Positions 25,391 to 37,780 of a stretch of DNA of 64,000 bases are shown here, one piece after another. Numbering within the stretch: position 1 is the stretch's first letter; each line of letters opens with the position of its first letter. This DNA is from Megascapheus bottae. Its lineage: Eukaryota > Chordata > Mammalia > Rodentia > Geomyidae. Under the pieces are notes generated by a model, which did not search any database, had not been told where the DNA came from, and was given only the letters and a program-made list of their open reading frames with translations. The position numbers were made by a program, and so were the translations under genes. Where the stretch lies: the NCBI GenBank assembly GCA_024803745.1, contig JANJXV010000049.1, forward strand, positions 1,014,501-1,078,500. The letters run 5' to 3'.

Positions 25391-26469
25391 AACCCTGCCC
25401 CTTACCCTAACTCTAACCCTAAACCTAACCCGAACCCTAACCCTATTACTACACCTAACTCTTATCCTTACCCTAACCCTAACCCTAAACCTAACACTTA
25501 CCCTAACCCAGAACTCTAACCGTAACCCTAACCCTAACCCTAACCCTTACCCTTACCCTAATCCTAACCCTAATCTTAACGCTAACCCTAACCCTAACCC
25601 TTACCCTAACCCTAAAAGTAACCCTAACCCTAACCCTTACCCTTATCCTAAACCCAACTCTAAACCTAACCCTAACCATAACCCTAACCCTAACCTTAAC
25701 CCTAACTCTAAAACTAACCCTTAACCTTACCCAAACCCTAAAATTAACCCTAACCCTAACCCTTACCCTTACCCTAACCCTAACCCTAACCCTAACACCT
25801 AACCCTAACCCTGACCCTAAACCTTACCCTAACCCTAACTCTAACCCTAACCCTGACCCTAACCCTAACCCTAACCTTAACTCTAACCCTAACACTAAAC
25901 TCAATTTTAACCCTAAACTTAACCCTAAATCATACCCTTACCCTAACCCTAACCCAAAACCTCACCATTACCCTAACCCTTACCCTAACCCTAACCCTAA
26001 CCCTAACCTCATCCTTAACCCTAAGACTAACTGTAACCCTAACCCTTACCCTTACCCTTACCCTAACCCTAACCCTAATCCTAAACCTAACCCTAACCCT
26101 AACACTTGCCCTAACCCTAACCCAAACCCTAACACTTACCCTTAAACTAACCCTAACCCTAACCTTAACCGCAACCCTAAACCTAACACTAACCCTAACC
26201 CTAAACCTTACCCTAAACCTAACCCTAACCCTAACCCTTACCCTTACTCTCACACTAAGCTTAACCCTAACCCTAACCCTAACCTTTACCCTTACGTTAA
26301 CACTAAGCCTAACCCTAACCCTAACGCTAACCCTAACCCTTACCCTAACCCTAACCCTAATCCTAACCCTAAACCTAATTCTAACCCTAACCTTAACCCT
26401 AAGTCTAACTCTAACCCTAACCCTAACCATAACCCTTACCCTAACCCTAACCCTAACCCTAACCCTTAC
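25391..26469 (+). repeat. Degenerate hexamers with a diverged W module
   Basis: CTCAATTTTAACCC near 25900 and CCTCATCCTTAACCCTAAGA at 26007 mark a diverged W copy. CTCACACTAAGCTTAACCC near 26249 is a relative of the AAGCTT block at 21.9 kb. Nothing gene-like is seen. Confidence 0.6.
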
Positions 26470-27070
26470 CCTAACCTAACCCTAACTGTAACCATAAACC
26501 TACCCCTACCCATAACCCTAACCCTAACGCTAGGCTTAGCCCTAACAAGAACCCTAACCCTAACCCTAACCCAACACAAAATGCTACCCCTAACCCTAAC
26601 CCTACCCTACCCCTAATCCTAAACCCACCTCTAAACCTAACTCTAACCCTAACCTTAACCCTAACCCTAACCCTACCCCTAACCGTAAAAATAACCCTAA
26701 CCCTAACCCTACCCCTAACGCTAACCCTAAAACTATCCCTAACCCTAACCCTACCCCTCACCCTAACCCTAACCCTAACCCTACCCTAACCCTTACCCTA
26801 ACCCTACCCCTAACCGTAACCTTAACCCTAACCCTAACCCTAACCCTTCCCCTAACCCTAACCCTAACCTTAAAACTAACACTATCCCTAACCGTAACCC
26901 TAACCCTAACTCTAACCCAAACCCTACCGCTACCCCTAACCCTAGCCTAACCATAACCCTAACCCTAAACGTAACCCTACCCCTAACCGTAACGCTAGCC
27001 TTAGCCTTAACAATAACTCTAACCCTAACCCTAAATCTAAACCTAACCCTAACCCTACCTCTAACCCTAA
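26470..27070 (+). repeat. Q1 followed by Q2
   Basis: Q1: GCTAGGCTTAGCCCTAACAA at 26529 (AGG for AGC), CACAAAATGCTACCCC near 26573, CGTAAAAATAACCC near 26692. Q2: GCTAGCCTTAGCCTTAACAA at 26994, continuing as TAACTCTAACCC rather than GAACCC. The core-to-core distance is 465 bp. Confidence 0.82.
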
Positions 27071-28639
27071 CCCTAACCCTAACCCTAACCCCAACCCTTA
27101 CCCTAACCTAACCCTAACCCTTACCGTAAGCCTAACCCTAACCCTAACCCTAACCTTAACCGTAACCCTAACCTTAACCCTAACCCTTGCCCTTATCCAA
27201 ACCCTAAACCTAAACCTAACCCTAAACCTAAACCTAACCCTAACCCTAACCCTAACCTTAACCCTAACCCTAACCCTTGCGCTTACCCTAACCCAAACCC
27301 TAAACCTAACCATAACCTTTCCCTAACCCTAACCCTTACCCTTACCCTAACCCTAACCCTAACCCTAACCCTAACTTAACCCTAACCCTAACCCTTGACC
27401 TTACCCTAACCCAAGCCCTAAACCTAATCCTAAACCTAACCTAACCCTAACCCTTACCCTTACACTAACCCTAAACATAACCCTAACCCTAACCATAACC
27501 CTAACACCTTAACCTAACCCTAACCCTTACCTTAACCCTAGCCCTAACAATAAACCTAACACTTACCCTTACCCTAACCCTAACCCTTATCCTAACCCTA
27601 ACACTAACCCTAACCCTGAACCTAACCCTAACACCAACCCTAACCCCTAACCCTCACCCTTACCCTTGCCCTAACCCTAACCCTAACCCTAACCCTTACC
27701 CTTACCCTAACCCTAACCCTAACTCTAACCCTAACCCTAACCTAACCCTTACCCTAATCCTAACCCTAACCCTTACTCTAACCATAACCCTAACCTCAAT
27801 CTTAACCCTAACCCTAACTCTAACCCTTACCCTAACCCTAACCATAACCCTAACCCTCACCTTACCCTACCCGAACCCTAAACCTAACCCTAACCCTAAC
27901 CCTAACCCTAACCCTAAATATTACCCTTACCCTAACCCTAACCCTAAACCTATCCCTAACATAAACCTAACCCTAAACCTTACCCTTACCCTTACCCTAA
28001 CCCTAACACTAACCCTAACCCTAACACCTAAAAGTAACCCTAACCCTTACCCTTACCCTAACCCTAATCTTAAACTTAACCCTAACCATAACCCTAACCC
28101 TAACCTTAACCCTAACCCTTATACTTACCCTAACCCTAACAATAATCCTAACCCTAAACCTAACACTTACCCTTACCCTAACCCTAACCCTAACCCTTAC
28201 CCTAACCCTCACCCTTACTCTAACCATAACCCTAACCTCAATCTTAACCCTAATCCTAACCCTAACCCTTAACCTTACCCTAACCCTAACCCTAACCCTT
28301 AACCTTACGCTAACACTAACCCTAAACCTAAACCTAACCCTATCTCTACCTTAACCCGAAACTTAACCCTAACCCAACCTAACCCTTGACCTTACCCTAA
28401 AGCTAACACTAAACCTATCACAAACCCTAACCCTAACGCTAACCACAACCCTTACCCTTACCCTTACCCTAACCCTAACCCTAACCCTAACCCTAAACCT
28501 TACCCTTACCATAAACCTAACCCTAAATCTTACCCAAACCATAACCCTACCCCTAACCCTAATCCTTACCCTTACCTTAACCCTAACCCTAACCCTAAAC
28601 TTTACCCTTACCCTAACGCTAACCCTAACCCTGACCTTA
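27071..28639 (+). repeat. Degenerate hexamers with two P-start fragments
   Basis: CTCAATCTTAACCC occurs near 27797 and 28238 after CTTACTCTAACCATAACC, as at the start of a P module. No ACATTTACCC follows, so these are truncated copies. CCCTTGCCCTTA-type words lie near 27186 and 27270. Confidence 0.6.
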
Positions 28640-30370
28640 ACCCTAACCCAAACCCTAACACATGCTGTTACCCTAAACCTAACACTACCCCTAAGAGTAA
28701 CCCTAAACATAACCCTTACTCTAACCATAACCCTAACCCTTACCATAACCTAACGCTAACCCTAACACTTACCCTTACCCTAACACTAACCCTTACCCTA
28801 AAGCTAACCATAAACCTAACCCTAACCTTAACCCTTACCATAACCCTAACCCTAATCCTAAACCTAACCCTTAACCTTACCCTTACCCTTACCCTAACCC
28901 TAAACCTAAACCTAACCCTAAGCCTTACCCTTACCCTAACCCTAAACTTAACCTTAACCCTAACCCTAACCATAACCCTAACCCTAACCTTAACCCTAAC
29001 CCTTATACTTACCCTAACCCTAACCATAATCCTAACCCTAAACCTAACCCTAACCCCAAACATAAACCTTACCCTTACCCTAACCCTAACCCTAAACATA
29101 TTCGTAAACCTTACCATGACCCTAACCCTAACCATAATCCTTACTCTAACCCTAACCTTAACCCTCACCCTTACCCTTACCCTAACCCTAACCCTAATCC
29201 TAAACCTAAACCTAACCCTTAACCTAACAATAAGCCTAGCCCTTACCTTAACTCTAACACTTACCATTACCCTAAACCTAACCCTAACCTCACCCCTAAC
29301 AATAACATTAACCCTTACACATACCCTAACCCTAACCCTAACCCTAACCCTTACCCATACTCTAACATTAAGCTTAACCGTAACCCTAACCCTAACCCTT
29401 ACGCTTACTTTAACACTAAGCCTAACCCTAACCCTAACCCTAACCCTAACCCTAACCCTTACCCTAACCCAAACCCTAAACCTAACCCTAACCCTAAACT
29501 TAACCCTAACACTAACCATAACCCTAACCTTTACCCTTACCCTAACCCTAACCCTAACCCTAACCCGAACCGTAGCCATAAAACTTACCCTCACCCTAAA
29601 CCTAACCCTAATCCTTAACCTAACCCTAACTGTAACCCATACCGTTTTGCTAACCCTAACCCTAAAAATAACACTTACCTTTACCCTAACCAAAACCCTA
29701 AACCTAACACTAACCCAAACCCTAAACCTAACCCTAACCATAAACTTAACCCTAACACTAACCCTAACCCTTACCCTAACCCTAACCCTAACCCTAAACC
29801 TAACCCGAACCGTAACCGTAAACCTTACCCTTACCCTAACCCTAACCATAACCCTAACCCTAACCCTTACCCTAACCCTAACCCTAACCTTAACCCCAAC
29901 CTTAAACCTAACCATAACCCTAACCCTTACCCTAACCCTAACCCTAACCCTAACACTAACCCTAACCCTACACCTAACTGTAACCCTCACCCTAACCCTA
30001 CCCCTAACCCTATCCCTAACCCTAACCATAACCCTATAAGTAACACTACTCCTAACCATAACCCTAACCCTAAACGTAACCCTGACCCTTACCGTAACGC
30101 TAGCTTTAGCCCTAACAATAACTCTAAATCTAACCCTAAATCTAACCCTAACCCTAACCCTAACCCTATCCCTTACACTAACACTTACCCTAACCCTAAC
30201 CCTAACCCTAACCCTAACACTTACCCTTAACGTAACCCTAACCCTAACCCTAAACATTACCCTAACCCTAACACTAACCCTAACCCTAACACTTACCCTA
30301 ACTCTAAATCTAACCCTAACCCAAACCCTAACACTTACCCTAAACCTAATCCTAACCCTAACCCCTAACC
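28640..30370 (+). repeat. R module, long copy 3 with internal insertion
   Basis: Matches 17541-19030 in order: ACACATGCTGTTACC at 28658, ACCATGACCC at 29113, CCTCACCCCTAACA near 29290, GTTTTGCTAACC near 29643, AAAAATAACACTTACC near 29662 and GCTAGCTTTAGCCCTAACAA at 30099. The offset is 11106 at the left, 11124 in the middle and 11346 at the right, so roughly 220 bp were gained in the middle. Confidence 0.85.
29330..29590 (+). repeat. Composite insertion inside R module
   Basis: The left half (about 29342-29440) matches the AAGCTT block at 21918-22010: CATACTCTAACATTAAGC, then GCTTACTTTAACACTAAGC. The right half (about 29480-29590) matches the R sequence 240 bp further on: CCCGAACCGTAGCC near 29565 against CCCGAACCGTAACC near 29805. 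It is a patch from one family plus a local duplication. Confidence 0.75.
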
Positions 30371-30959
30371 CTAACCCTTAACCTAACCCTAACCCTAACC
30401 ATAACCCTTACCTTTAACCAACCCAAAACCTAACTCTAACCCTCACATTAACCTAACCCTAACCCTAAACCTAACACTTACCCTTAACCTAAACCTAAAC
30501 CTAACTCTAACCTTAACCCTAACCCTAACCCCAACCCTTACCCTAACCTAACCATAACCCTTACCCTAACCCTAACCCTAACCCTAAACTTAACCCTAAC
30601 CCTAACCGTAACCCTAACCCTTGCCCTTACACAAACCCTAACCCTAAACCTAACCCTAAACCTAACATTAACCCTAACCCTAACCCTTGCCCTTACCCTA
30701 CCCCAAACCCTAAACCTAACCCTAACCCTAACCCTAACCCTTATCCTTACCCTAACCCTAACCCTAAACCTATCCCTAACCCAAACCTAACCCTAACCCT
30801 TACCTTTACCCTAACCATAACCCTAACACTAACCCTAACACCTAAACCAACCCTAACCCTAACCCTTAACCTAACCCTAGCCCTAACCCTAACCGTAACA
30901 CTTACCCTTACCCTAACCCTAACCCTTATCCTAACCCTAAACTAACCGTAACACTAACC
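30371..30959 (+). repeat. CCCTTGCCC-type block
   Basis: CCCTTGCCCTTACACAAACC near 30618 and CCCTTGCCCTTACCCTACCC near 30686, with AACATTAACCC between, repeat the arrangement near 22557-22640 and 36030-36120. A diverged form lies near 39470-39545. Confidence 0.65.
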
Positions 30960-31410
30960 CTAAGCCTGAAACTAACACTAACACCTAACCCTAAACCTTA
31001 CCCTAACTCTAACCCTAACCCTAAATCTAACCCTTAACCTTACCCTAACCCTAAACCTAACTCTAACCCTAACCCTAACCCTAACCCTTACCCTTACCCT
31101 AACCCTAACCCTAACCCTCACCCTTACCCTAACCCTTACCCTAACCCTAACCCTAACCCTTACCCTATCCCTAACCTTAACCCTAACCGCAACCATAACC
31201 CAGAGCCTAACCCTAACCCTAACGCTTACCATTACATTTACCCTTCCCTAACCCTAAACCTAACCTTAACCCCAACCCTAAACCTAACTCTAACCCTAAC
31301 CATAACCCTAACCCTAACACTTACCCTTACCCCTAACCTAAGCTTTATCCAAACCCTAACCCTAACCCTAGCCCTAACCCTTAAACTAACCCTAACATTA
31401 ACCCTAAACC
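30960..31410 (+). repeat. P module
   Basis: AACCCAGAGCC near 31197, GCTTACCATTACATTTACCC at 31223, TTAACCCCAACCC near 31266, CTTAAACTAACC near 31380. The early CTCAATCTTAA landmark is missing, so the left part is shortened relative to other copies. Confidence 0.78.
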
Positions 31411-32559
31411 CTAATGCTAACACTTACCCTTACCCTAACCCTAACCCTAACCCAAACCCAAACCCTAACCCTAACCCTTACCCTAACTCTAACCCTAAAC
31501 ATAATCCCTAGCCTAACCCTAAACCTAACCCTAAACCTTACCCTTTCCCTAACCCTAACCCTAACCCTAAAACTTACCCTTACCCTAACCCTAAACCTAA
31601 ACCTAACCCTAACCCTAACCCTAAACTTAACCCTAACTCTAACCCTAACCCTTAACCTTACCCCAACCCTAACCCTAAAACTAACCCTAACCCTAACCCT
31701 AACCTAAACCTAACCATAACCCTAACACTTAACCCTAACCCTGACCCTAACCCTTACCCTAACCATAACCCTAACCCTAACCCTAACACTTACACTTACC
31801 CTAACCCTAACCCTTATCCTAACCCTAACACTAACCCTAACCCTAACCCTTAACTTAACCCTAAAACTAACCCTAACCCCTAACCCTAACCCCTACGCTA
31901 ACCCTAACCCTAACCCTAATCCTTACCATTACCCTAATCCTAACCCTAACTCTAACTCTAACCCTAACCCTAACCCTAACCCTAACCCTTACCCTAACCC
32001 TAACCCTAACCCTTACTCTAACCCTAACCCTAAACTCAATCTTATAACTAATCCTAACCCTAACCCATACCCTTACCCTAAACCTAACCCTAACCCTCAC
32101 CTTACCCTAACCCGTACCCTAACCCTAACCCTATCCCTGAACCTAATCCTAACTCTAACCCTAACCTTAACCACAACCCTAAACCTAACACTAAACCTAA
32201 CCCTAACCCTTACTGTAACCCTAACCCTAACCTCAACCTTAACTGTAACCCTAACCCTAACCCTAACCCTTAAACTTACTCTAACACTAAGCCTAACCCT
32301 AACCCTAACCCTAACCCTTACCTTTACTTTAACACTAAGCCTAAGCCTAACCCTAACCCTAACACTATCCCTTACCCTAACCCTAACCCTAATCCTAACC
32401 TTAAACCTAAACCTAACCCTAAACTTAACCCTAACCCTAACTCTAACCCTAGCCTAACCCTTACCCTTACGCTAACCCTAACCCTAACCTTAATCCCAAC
32501 CCTAAACCTAACACTAACCCTAACCCTTACCCTAACCTAACCCTAACTCTTACCCAAAA
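31411..32559 (+). repeat. Degenerate hexamers with CTCAATCTTA fragment
   Basis: CTCAATCTTATAACTAATCC near 32035 and CCTCAACCTTAACTG near 32231 are diverged P-start and W fragments. TTTAACACTAAGCC near 32328 resembles the 21.9-kb block. No complete module is present. Confidence 0.6.
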
Positions 32560-34640
32560 CCTACCCCTACCCCTAACCCTAACCCTAACCCTAACGCTAG
32601 CCTCAGCCCTAACAAGAACACTAACCCTAACCCTAAACCTAACCCTAAGCCTAACCCTACCCAAAATGCTACCCCTAACCCTACCCCTACCCTACCCATA
32701 ATCCTAAACCTACCTCTAACCCTAACTCTAACCCTAACCCTAACCCTAACCCTAAGCCTACCCCTATCTCTACCCTTAACCCTAACCCTAACCCTAACCC
32801 TACCCTAACCCTAACCCTAACCCTACCCCTAACCGTAACCGTAACACTAACCCTAACCCTAACCCTACCCCTAAACGTAACCGTAACCCTAACCCTAACC
32901 CTAACCCTAAACCTACCCCTAACCCTAACCCTTACCCTAAAACTAACACTACCCTAACCGTAACCCTAACCCTAACTCTAACCCTAACCCTACCGCTACC
33001 CCTACCCCTACACCTAACCCTAACCGTAACCCTAACCGTAACCCTAACCCTAACTGTAACGCTAGCCTTAGCCCTAACAATAACTCTAACCCTAACCCTA
33101 AATCTAACCCTAACCCTAACCCTACCTCTAACCCTAACCCTACCCATACCCCTAACCCTAACCCTAACCTTACACCTAACCCTAACCTAAACCTAAACCT
33201 AAACCTAACCTTAACCCTAACCCTAACCCTAACCCTAAACCTAACCCTAACACTTACCCTTACACTAACCCTAACCCTTATCCTAACCCTAACCCTAACA
33301 CTAACCCATTACCTAACCCTAACACTAACCCTAACACCTAACCCTAACCCTTACCCTAACCCTTACCCTAACCCTAAACCTAATCCTAACCCTAACCCTA
33401 ACCCTAACCCTAAACTTAACCCTAACCCTAACCCTAACTCTAACCCTAACCTAACCATTACCCTAACCTAACCCTAACTCTTACCCTAAACCTACCTCTA
33501 CCCCTAACCCTAACCCTAACCCTATGCCTAACGCTAGCCTTAGTCCTAACAAGAATGCTAACCCTAACCCTAAAACTAACCCTCACCCTAACCCTACCCA
33601 AAATGCTACCCCTAACCCTAACCCTACCCTACACCTAATCCTAAACCTACATCTAAACCTAACTATAACCCTAACACTAACCCTATCCCTAACCCTACCC
33701 CTAACCGTAAAAATAACCCTAACCCTAACCCTACCCCTAACGCTAACCGTAACCCTATCCTTACCCATACCCCTACCCTTAACCCTAACCCTAACCCTAA
33801 CCCTAACCCTAACCCTAAGCCTACCCCTATCTCTACCCTTAACCCTAACCCTAACCCTAACTCTAACCCTACCCTAACCCTAACCCTATCGTACCCCTAA
33901 ACGTAACCTTAACCCTAACCCTAACCCTAACCCTACCCCTACCCCTAACCCTAATCCTAAAACTAACACTACCCCTAACCGTAACCCTAACCCTAACTCT
34001 AACCCTAACCCTACCGCTACCCCCACCCCTAGCCTAACCCTAACCCTAAACCCTAACCTAACCCTAACCCTAACCGTAACGCTAGTCTTAGCCTTAACAA
34101 TAACTCTAACCCTAACCCTGAATCTAACCCTAAACCTACCCCTACCCCTAACCCTACCCCTACCCCTAATCCTAACCCTAACCTTACCCCTAAACCTACC
34201 CTAAGTCTAACTCTAACCCTAACCCTAACCCTAACCCTAACCCTAACCCTAACCTTAACCCTAACCCTAACTCTAACCCTAAACGAACCTTTACCCTTAC
34301 CCTAAACCTAACCCTAACCTTAAACCCAACCCTAAACCTAACCCTAACCCTAACCCTAACCTTTACCCTAAACCTAACCCTACCCCTAACGCTAACCCTA
34401 AACCTACACCTAACCGTAACCATAACCCTAACCCTAACCCTAACCCTAAAAGTAACACTAACCCTAACCGTAACCCTAACCCTAACTCTAACCCTAACCC
34501 TACCGCTAAACCTATACCTACCCCTAAACCGAACCCTAACCCTAACCGTAACCCTAAACCTAACCGTAACGCTAGTTTTAGCCCTAACAATAACACTAAA
34601 TCTAACCCTAAATCTAACCCTAACCCTAACCGCAACCCTA
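32560..34640 (+). repeat. Q cluster: five cores in 2 kb
   Basis: GCTAG cores lie at 32596 (Q1), 33061 (Q2), 33533 (Q1), 34081 (Q2) and 34571 (Q2), about 465, 472, 548 and 490 bp apart. CCAAAATGCTACCCC follows the two Q1 cores (near 32666 and 33600). Between them lie CCCCTA-rich tracts and CCGTAAAAATAACCC. The alternating Q1/Q2 order suggests a ~0.94-kb two-core unit, as at 26.5-27.0 kb, repeated here. Confidence 0.85.
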
Positions 34641-35179
34641 ACACTTACCCTAACACTTACCCTAAACCTAACCCTAAACCTAACACTTAACCTAACACTA
34701 ACCCTAACCCTAACCGTAACCCTAACCCTTAATCAACCCTAACCCTAACCCTAACCCTTAACCTAACCCTAAACCTAACCCTAACCCTAACCCTAACCCT
34801 AACCCCAACCCTTACCCCAACCTAACCCTAACCCTTACCGTAAGCCTAACCCTAACCCTAACCCTAACCCTAACCTTAACCCTAACCCTAACCCTTGCCC
34901 TTACCCTAACCCAAACCCTAAACCTAACCATAACACTAACCCTAACCCTAACCCTTACCCTAACCCTAACCCTAACCCTAACCCTAAACCTAACCCTAAC
35001 CTAACCCTAACCCTCACCCTTACCCTAACCCTAAACCTAACCCTAACCCTAACCCTAACCCTAACACTTAAACCTAACCCTAACCCTTACCTTAACCCTA
35101 GCCCTAACCCTAACCCTAACACATACCCTTAACCTAACCCTAACCCTTATCTTAACACTAACCCTAACCCTAACCCTGA
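34641..35179 (+). repeat. Degenerate hexamers
   Basis: AACCCCAACCCTTACCCCAA near 34802 and CCCTTGCCCTTACCC near 34893 resemble the block at 27.1 kb. No other element is visible. Confidence 0.55.
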
Positions 35180-35600
35180 AACTTACCCTAACACTAACCC
35201 TATTCCCTAACCCTAACCCTTACCCTAACCCTAACCCTAACCTTTACCCTTACCCTAAACCTAACCATAACCCTAACCCTAACTCTAATCCTTACCCTAA
35301 CCCTAACCCTAACCCTTACTCTAACCATAACCCTAACCTCAATCTTAACCCTAAACCTAACCCTAACACTTACCCTTACCCTAACCCTAACCCTCACCCT
35401 TACCCTAACACTTACCCTAACCCTAACCCTACCCTTTTTCCTAACCCTAACCCTAACCCTAACCCTTACCCTTACATTTACCCTTACCCTAACCCTAATC
35501 TTAACCCCAACCCTAAACCTAACCCTAACACTAATCCTAAACGTAACCCTAACACTTACCCTTACACCAACCATAAGCCTTATCCAAACAATAACCCTAA
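35180..35600 (+). repeat. P module, diverged
   Basis: CTCAATCTTAACCC near 35338, CCTTTTTCCTAACC near 35432 (unusual T run), CTTACATTTACCC near 35474, AAGCCTTATCC near 35575. The CAGAG word is absent. Confidence 0.72.
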
Positions 35601-36399
35601 CCCTAACCCTAACCCTAACCCTAAACCTTACCCAACCCTAACCCTAATCCTAACCCCTAACCCTAACCCTTAAGCTAACCCTAATCCTAACCCTAAACGT
35701 AACCCTTACCCTTAACCAACCCAAAACCTAACTCTAACCCTAACCCTAACCAAACCCCTTAACCTAACCCTAACCCTAACCCTAACACTTACCCTTAACC
35801 TAAACCTAAACCTAACTCTAACCTTAACCCTAACCCTAACACCAAACCTTACCCTAACCTAACCCTAACCCTTACCCTAACCCTAACCCTAAACCTAAAC
35901 CTAAACTTAACCCTAACCCTAACCATAACATAACCCTAATTCTAACCCTAACCTAACACTTACCCTTACCCTAACCCTAACCCTAACCCTAACCCCAACC
36001 CTTACCCTAACCTAACCCTAACCCTAACCCTTGCCCTTACCCAAACACTAACCCTAAACCTAACCCTAAACCTAACATTAACCCTAACCCTAACCCTTCC
36101 CCTTACTGTACCCCAAACCCTAACCCTAACTCTAACCCTGACCCTAACCCTTACCCTTACCCTAACCCTAACCCTAAACCTATCCCTAACGCAAACCTAA
36201 ACCTAACCCTTACCCTTACCCTAACCCTAAACCTAACCCTAACCCTAAACCTAACCCTAAACCTAACACCTAAACCTAACCCTAACCCTAACCCTTAACC
36301 TAACCCTAGCCCTAACCCTAACCCTAAAACTTACCCTTACCCTAACCCTAGCCCTTATCCTAACCCTAAACTAATCCTAACCCTAACCCTAACCCTGAA
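35601..36399 (+). repeat. CCCTTGCCC/CCCTTCCCC block before P
   Basis: CCCTTGCCCTTACCC near 36029 and CCCTTCCCCTTACTGTACCC near 36096 match the arrangement at 22.6 and 30.7 kb. CCTGAACC ends the block before the next P module. Confidence 0.6.
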
Positions 36400-36900
36400 C
36401 CTAACCCTAACCCCTAACACTAAACCTTACCCTACCCCTAACCCTAACCCTTACCCTTACCCAAACCCTAACTCTAACCCTAACCCTAACCCTAACCCTT
36501 ACCCTAACCCTAACCCTTACTCTAACCATAACCCTAACCTCAATCTTAACCCTAACCCTAACCCTAACCCTTACCCTTACCCTAACCCTAGCCCTAAACC
36601 GCACCCTTACCCTAACCCTTACCCTAACCCTAACCCTAACCCTAACCCTTACCCTATCCCTAACCTTAACCCTAACCTCAACCATAACCCAGAGACTAAC
36701 CCTAACCCTAACGCTTACCCTTACATTTACCCTTCCCTAACCCTAACCCTAAACTTAACCCCAACCCTAAACCTAACCCTAACCATAACCCTAACCCTAA
36801 CACTTACACTTACCCCAACCCTAAGCCTTATCCAAACCCTTACCCTACCCCTAACCCTAACCCTTAAACTAACACTAACATTAAACCTAAACCCTAACCC
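36400..36900 (+). repeat. P module
   Basis: Complete order: CTCAATCTTAACCC near 36539, CCTCAACCATAACCCAGAGA near 36676, GCTTACCCTTACATTTACCC near 36712, CCCCAACCCTAAGCCTTATC, CTTAAACTAACAC. Confidence 0.82.
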
Positions 36901-37550
36901 TAACCCTTAACCTTACCCTAAACCTAACCCTAAAACTAACCCTAACCCTAACCCTTACCTTACCCTAACCCTAACCCTAAAGATAACACCTAACCCTAAC
37001 CCTTACCCTAATCATAACCCTAACCCTAACCCTTACCCTAACCCTAACACTAACCCTTACTCTAACCCTAACCCTAAACTCAATCTTAACCCTAAACCTA
37101 ACCCTAACCCATACCCTTATCCTAACCCTAACCCTAATCCTCACCCTTACCCTAACTCTTACGTTAACTCTAACCATAACACTTACCCTAACCCTAACCC
37201 TAACCCTAACCTCAACCTTAACCCTAAGCCTAACCGTAACCCTAACCCTTACCCTTACCCTTACTCTTACCCTAACCCTAACCCTAACCCTAACCCTTAC
37301 CCTTACTCTAACACTAAGCTTAACCTTAACCCTAACCCTAACTCTTACCCTTACTTTAACAATAAGCCTAACCCTAACCCTAACCCTAACCCTTACCCTA
37401 ACCCTAACCCTAATCCTAACCCTAAACCTAACCCTATCCCTAACCTTAACCCTAACCCTAACTCTAACCCTAACCTAACCCTTACCCTTACCCTAACCCT
37501 AACCCTAACCTTAATCCCAACCCTAAACCTAACCCTAACCCTAACCCTTA
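36901..37550 (+). repeat. W module and AAGCTT-like block
   Basis: CTCAATCTTAACCC near 37080, TCTTACGTTAACTC near 37157, CCTCAACCTTAACCCTAAGC at 37210, ACACTAAGCTTAACC near 37310. The same succession is found at 21.57-22.0 kb, so W and the AAGCTT block form one larger unit. Confidence 0.75.
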
Positions 37551-37780
37551 CCCTAACCTAACCATAAATCTAACACTAAACCTACCACTACCCCTACCCC
37601 CATCCCTAACCCTAACCCTAACGCTAGCCTTAGCCCTAACAAGAACCCTAACCCTAACCCTAAACCTAACCCTATCCCTAACCCTACCCAAAATGCTACC
37701 CCTAACCCTAAACCTACCCTACCCATAATCCTAAACCTACCGCTAAACCTAACTCTCACCCTAACCCTAACCCTAACCCT
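37551..37780 (+). repeat. Q1 module
   Basis: A short CCCCTA tract near 37590, GCTAGCCTTAGCCCTAACAA at 37623, CCCAAAATGCTACCCCTA near 37688, then CCTACCGCTAAACC. Confidence 0.85.

Noticed and set aside
28740..30257. Large open frames on - (up to 505 codons) as protein genes
   Set aside because: The translation is almost only Val-Arg with single substitutions, which is the hexamer read in frame. There is no domain, signal peptide or codon bias, and + strand frames overlap as Leu-Thr repeats.
32560..34640. Q cluster as a transposon or integrated element
   Set aside because: No terminal inverted repeat, target duplication or coding sequence is seen; spacers are still CCCTAA-derived.
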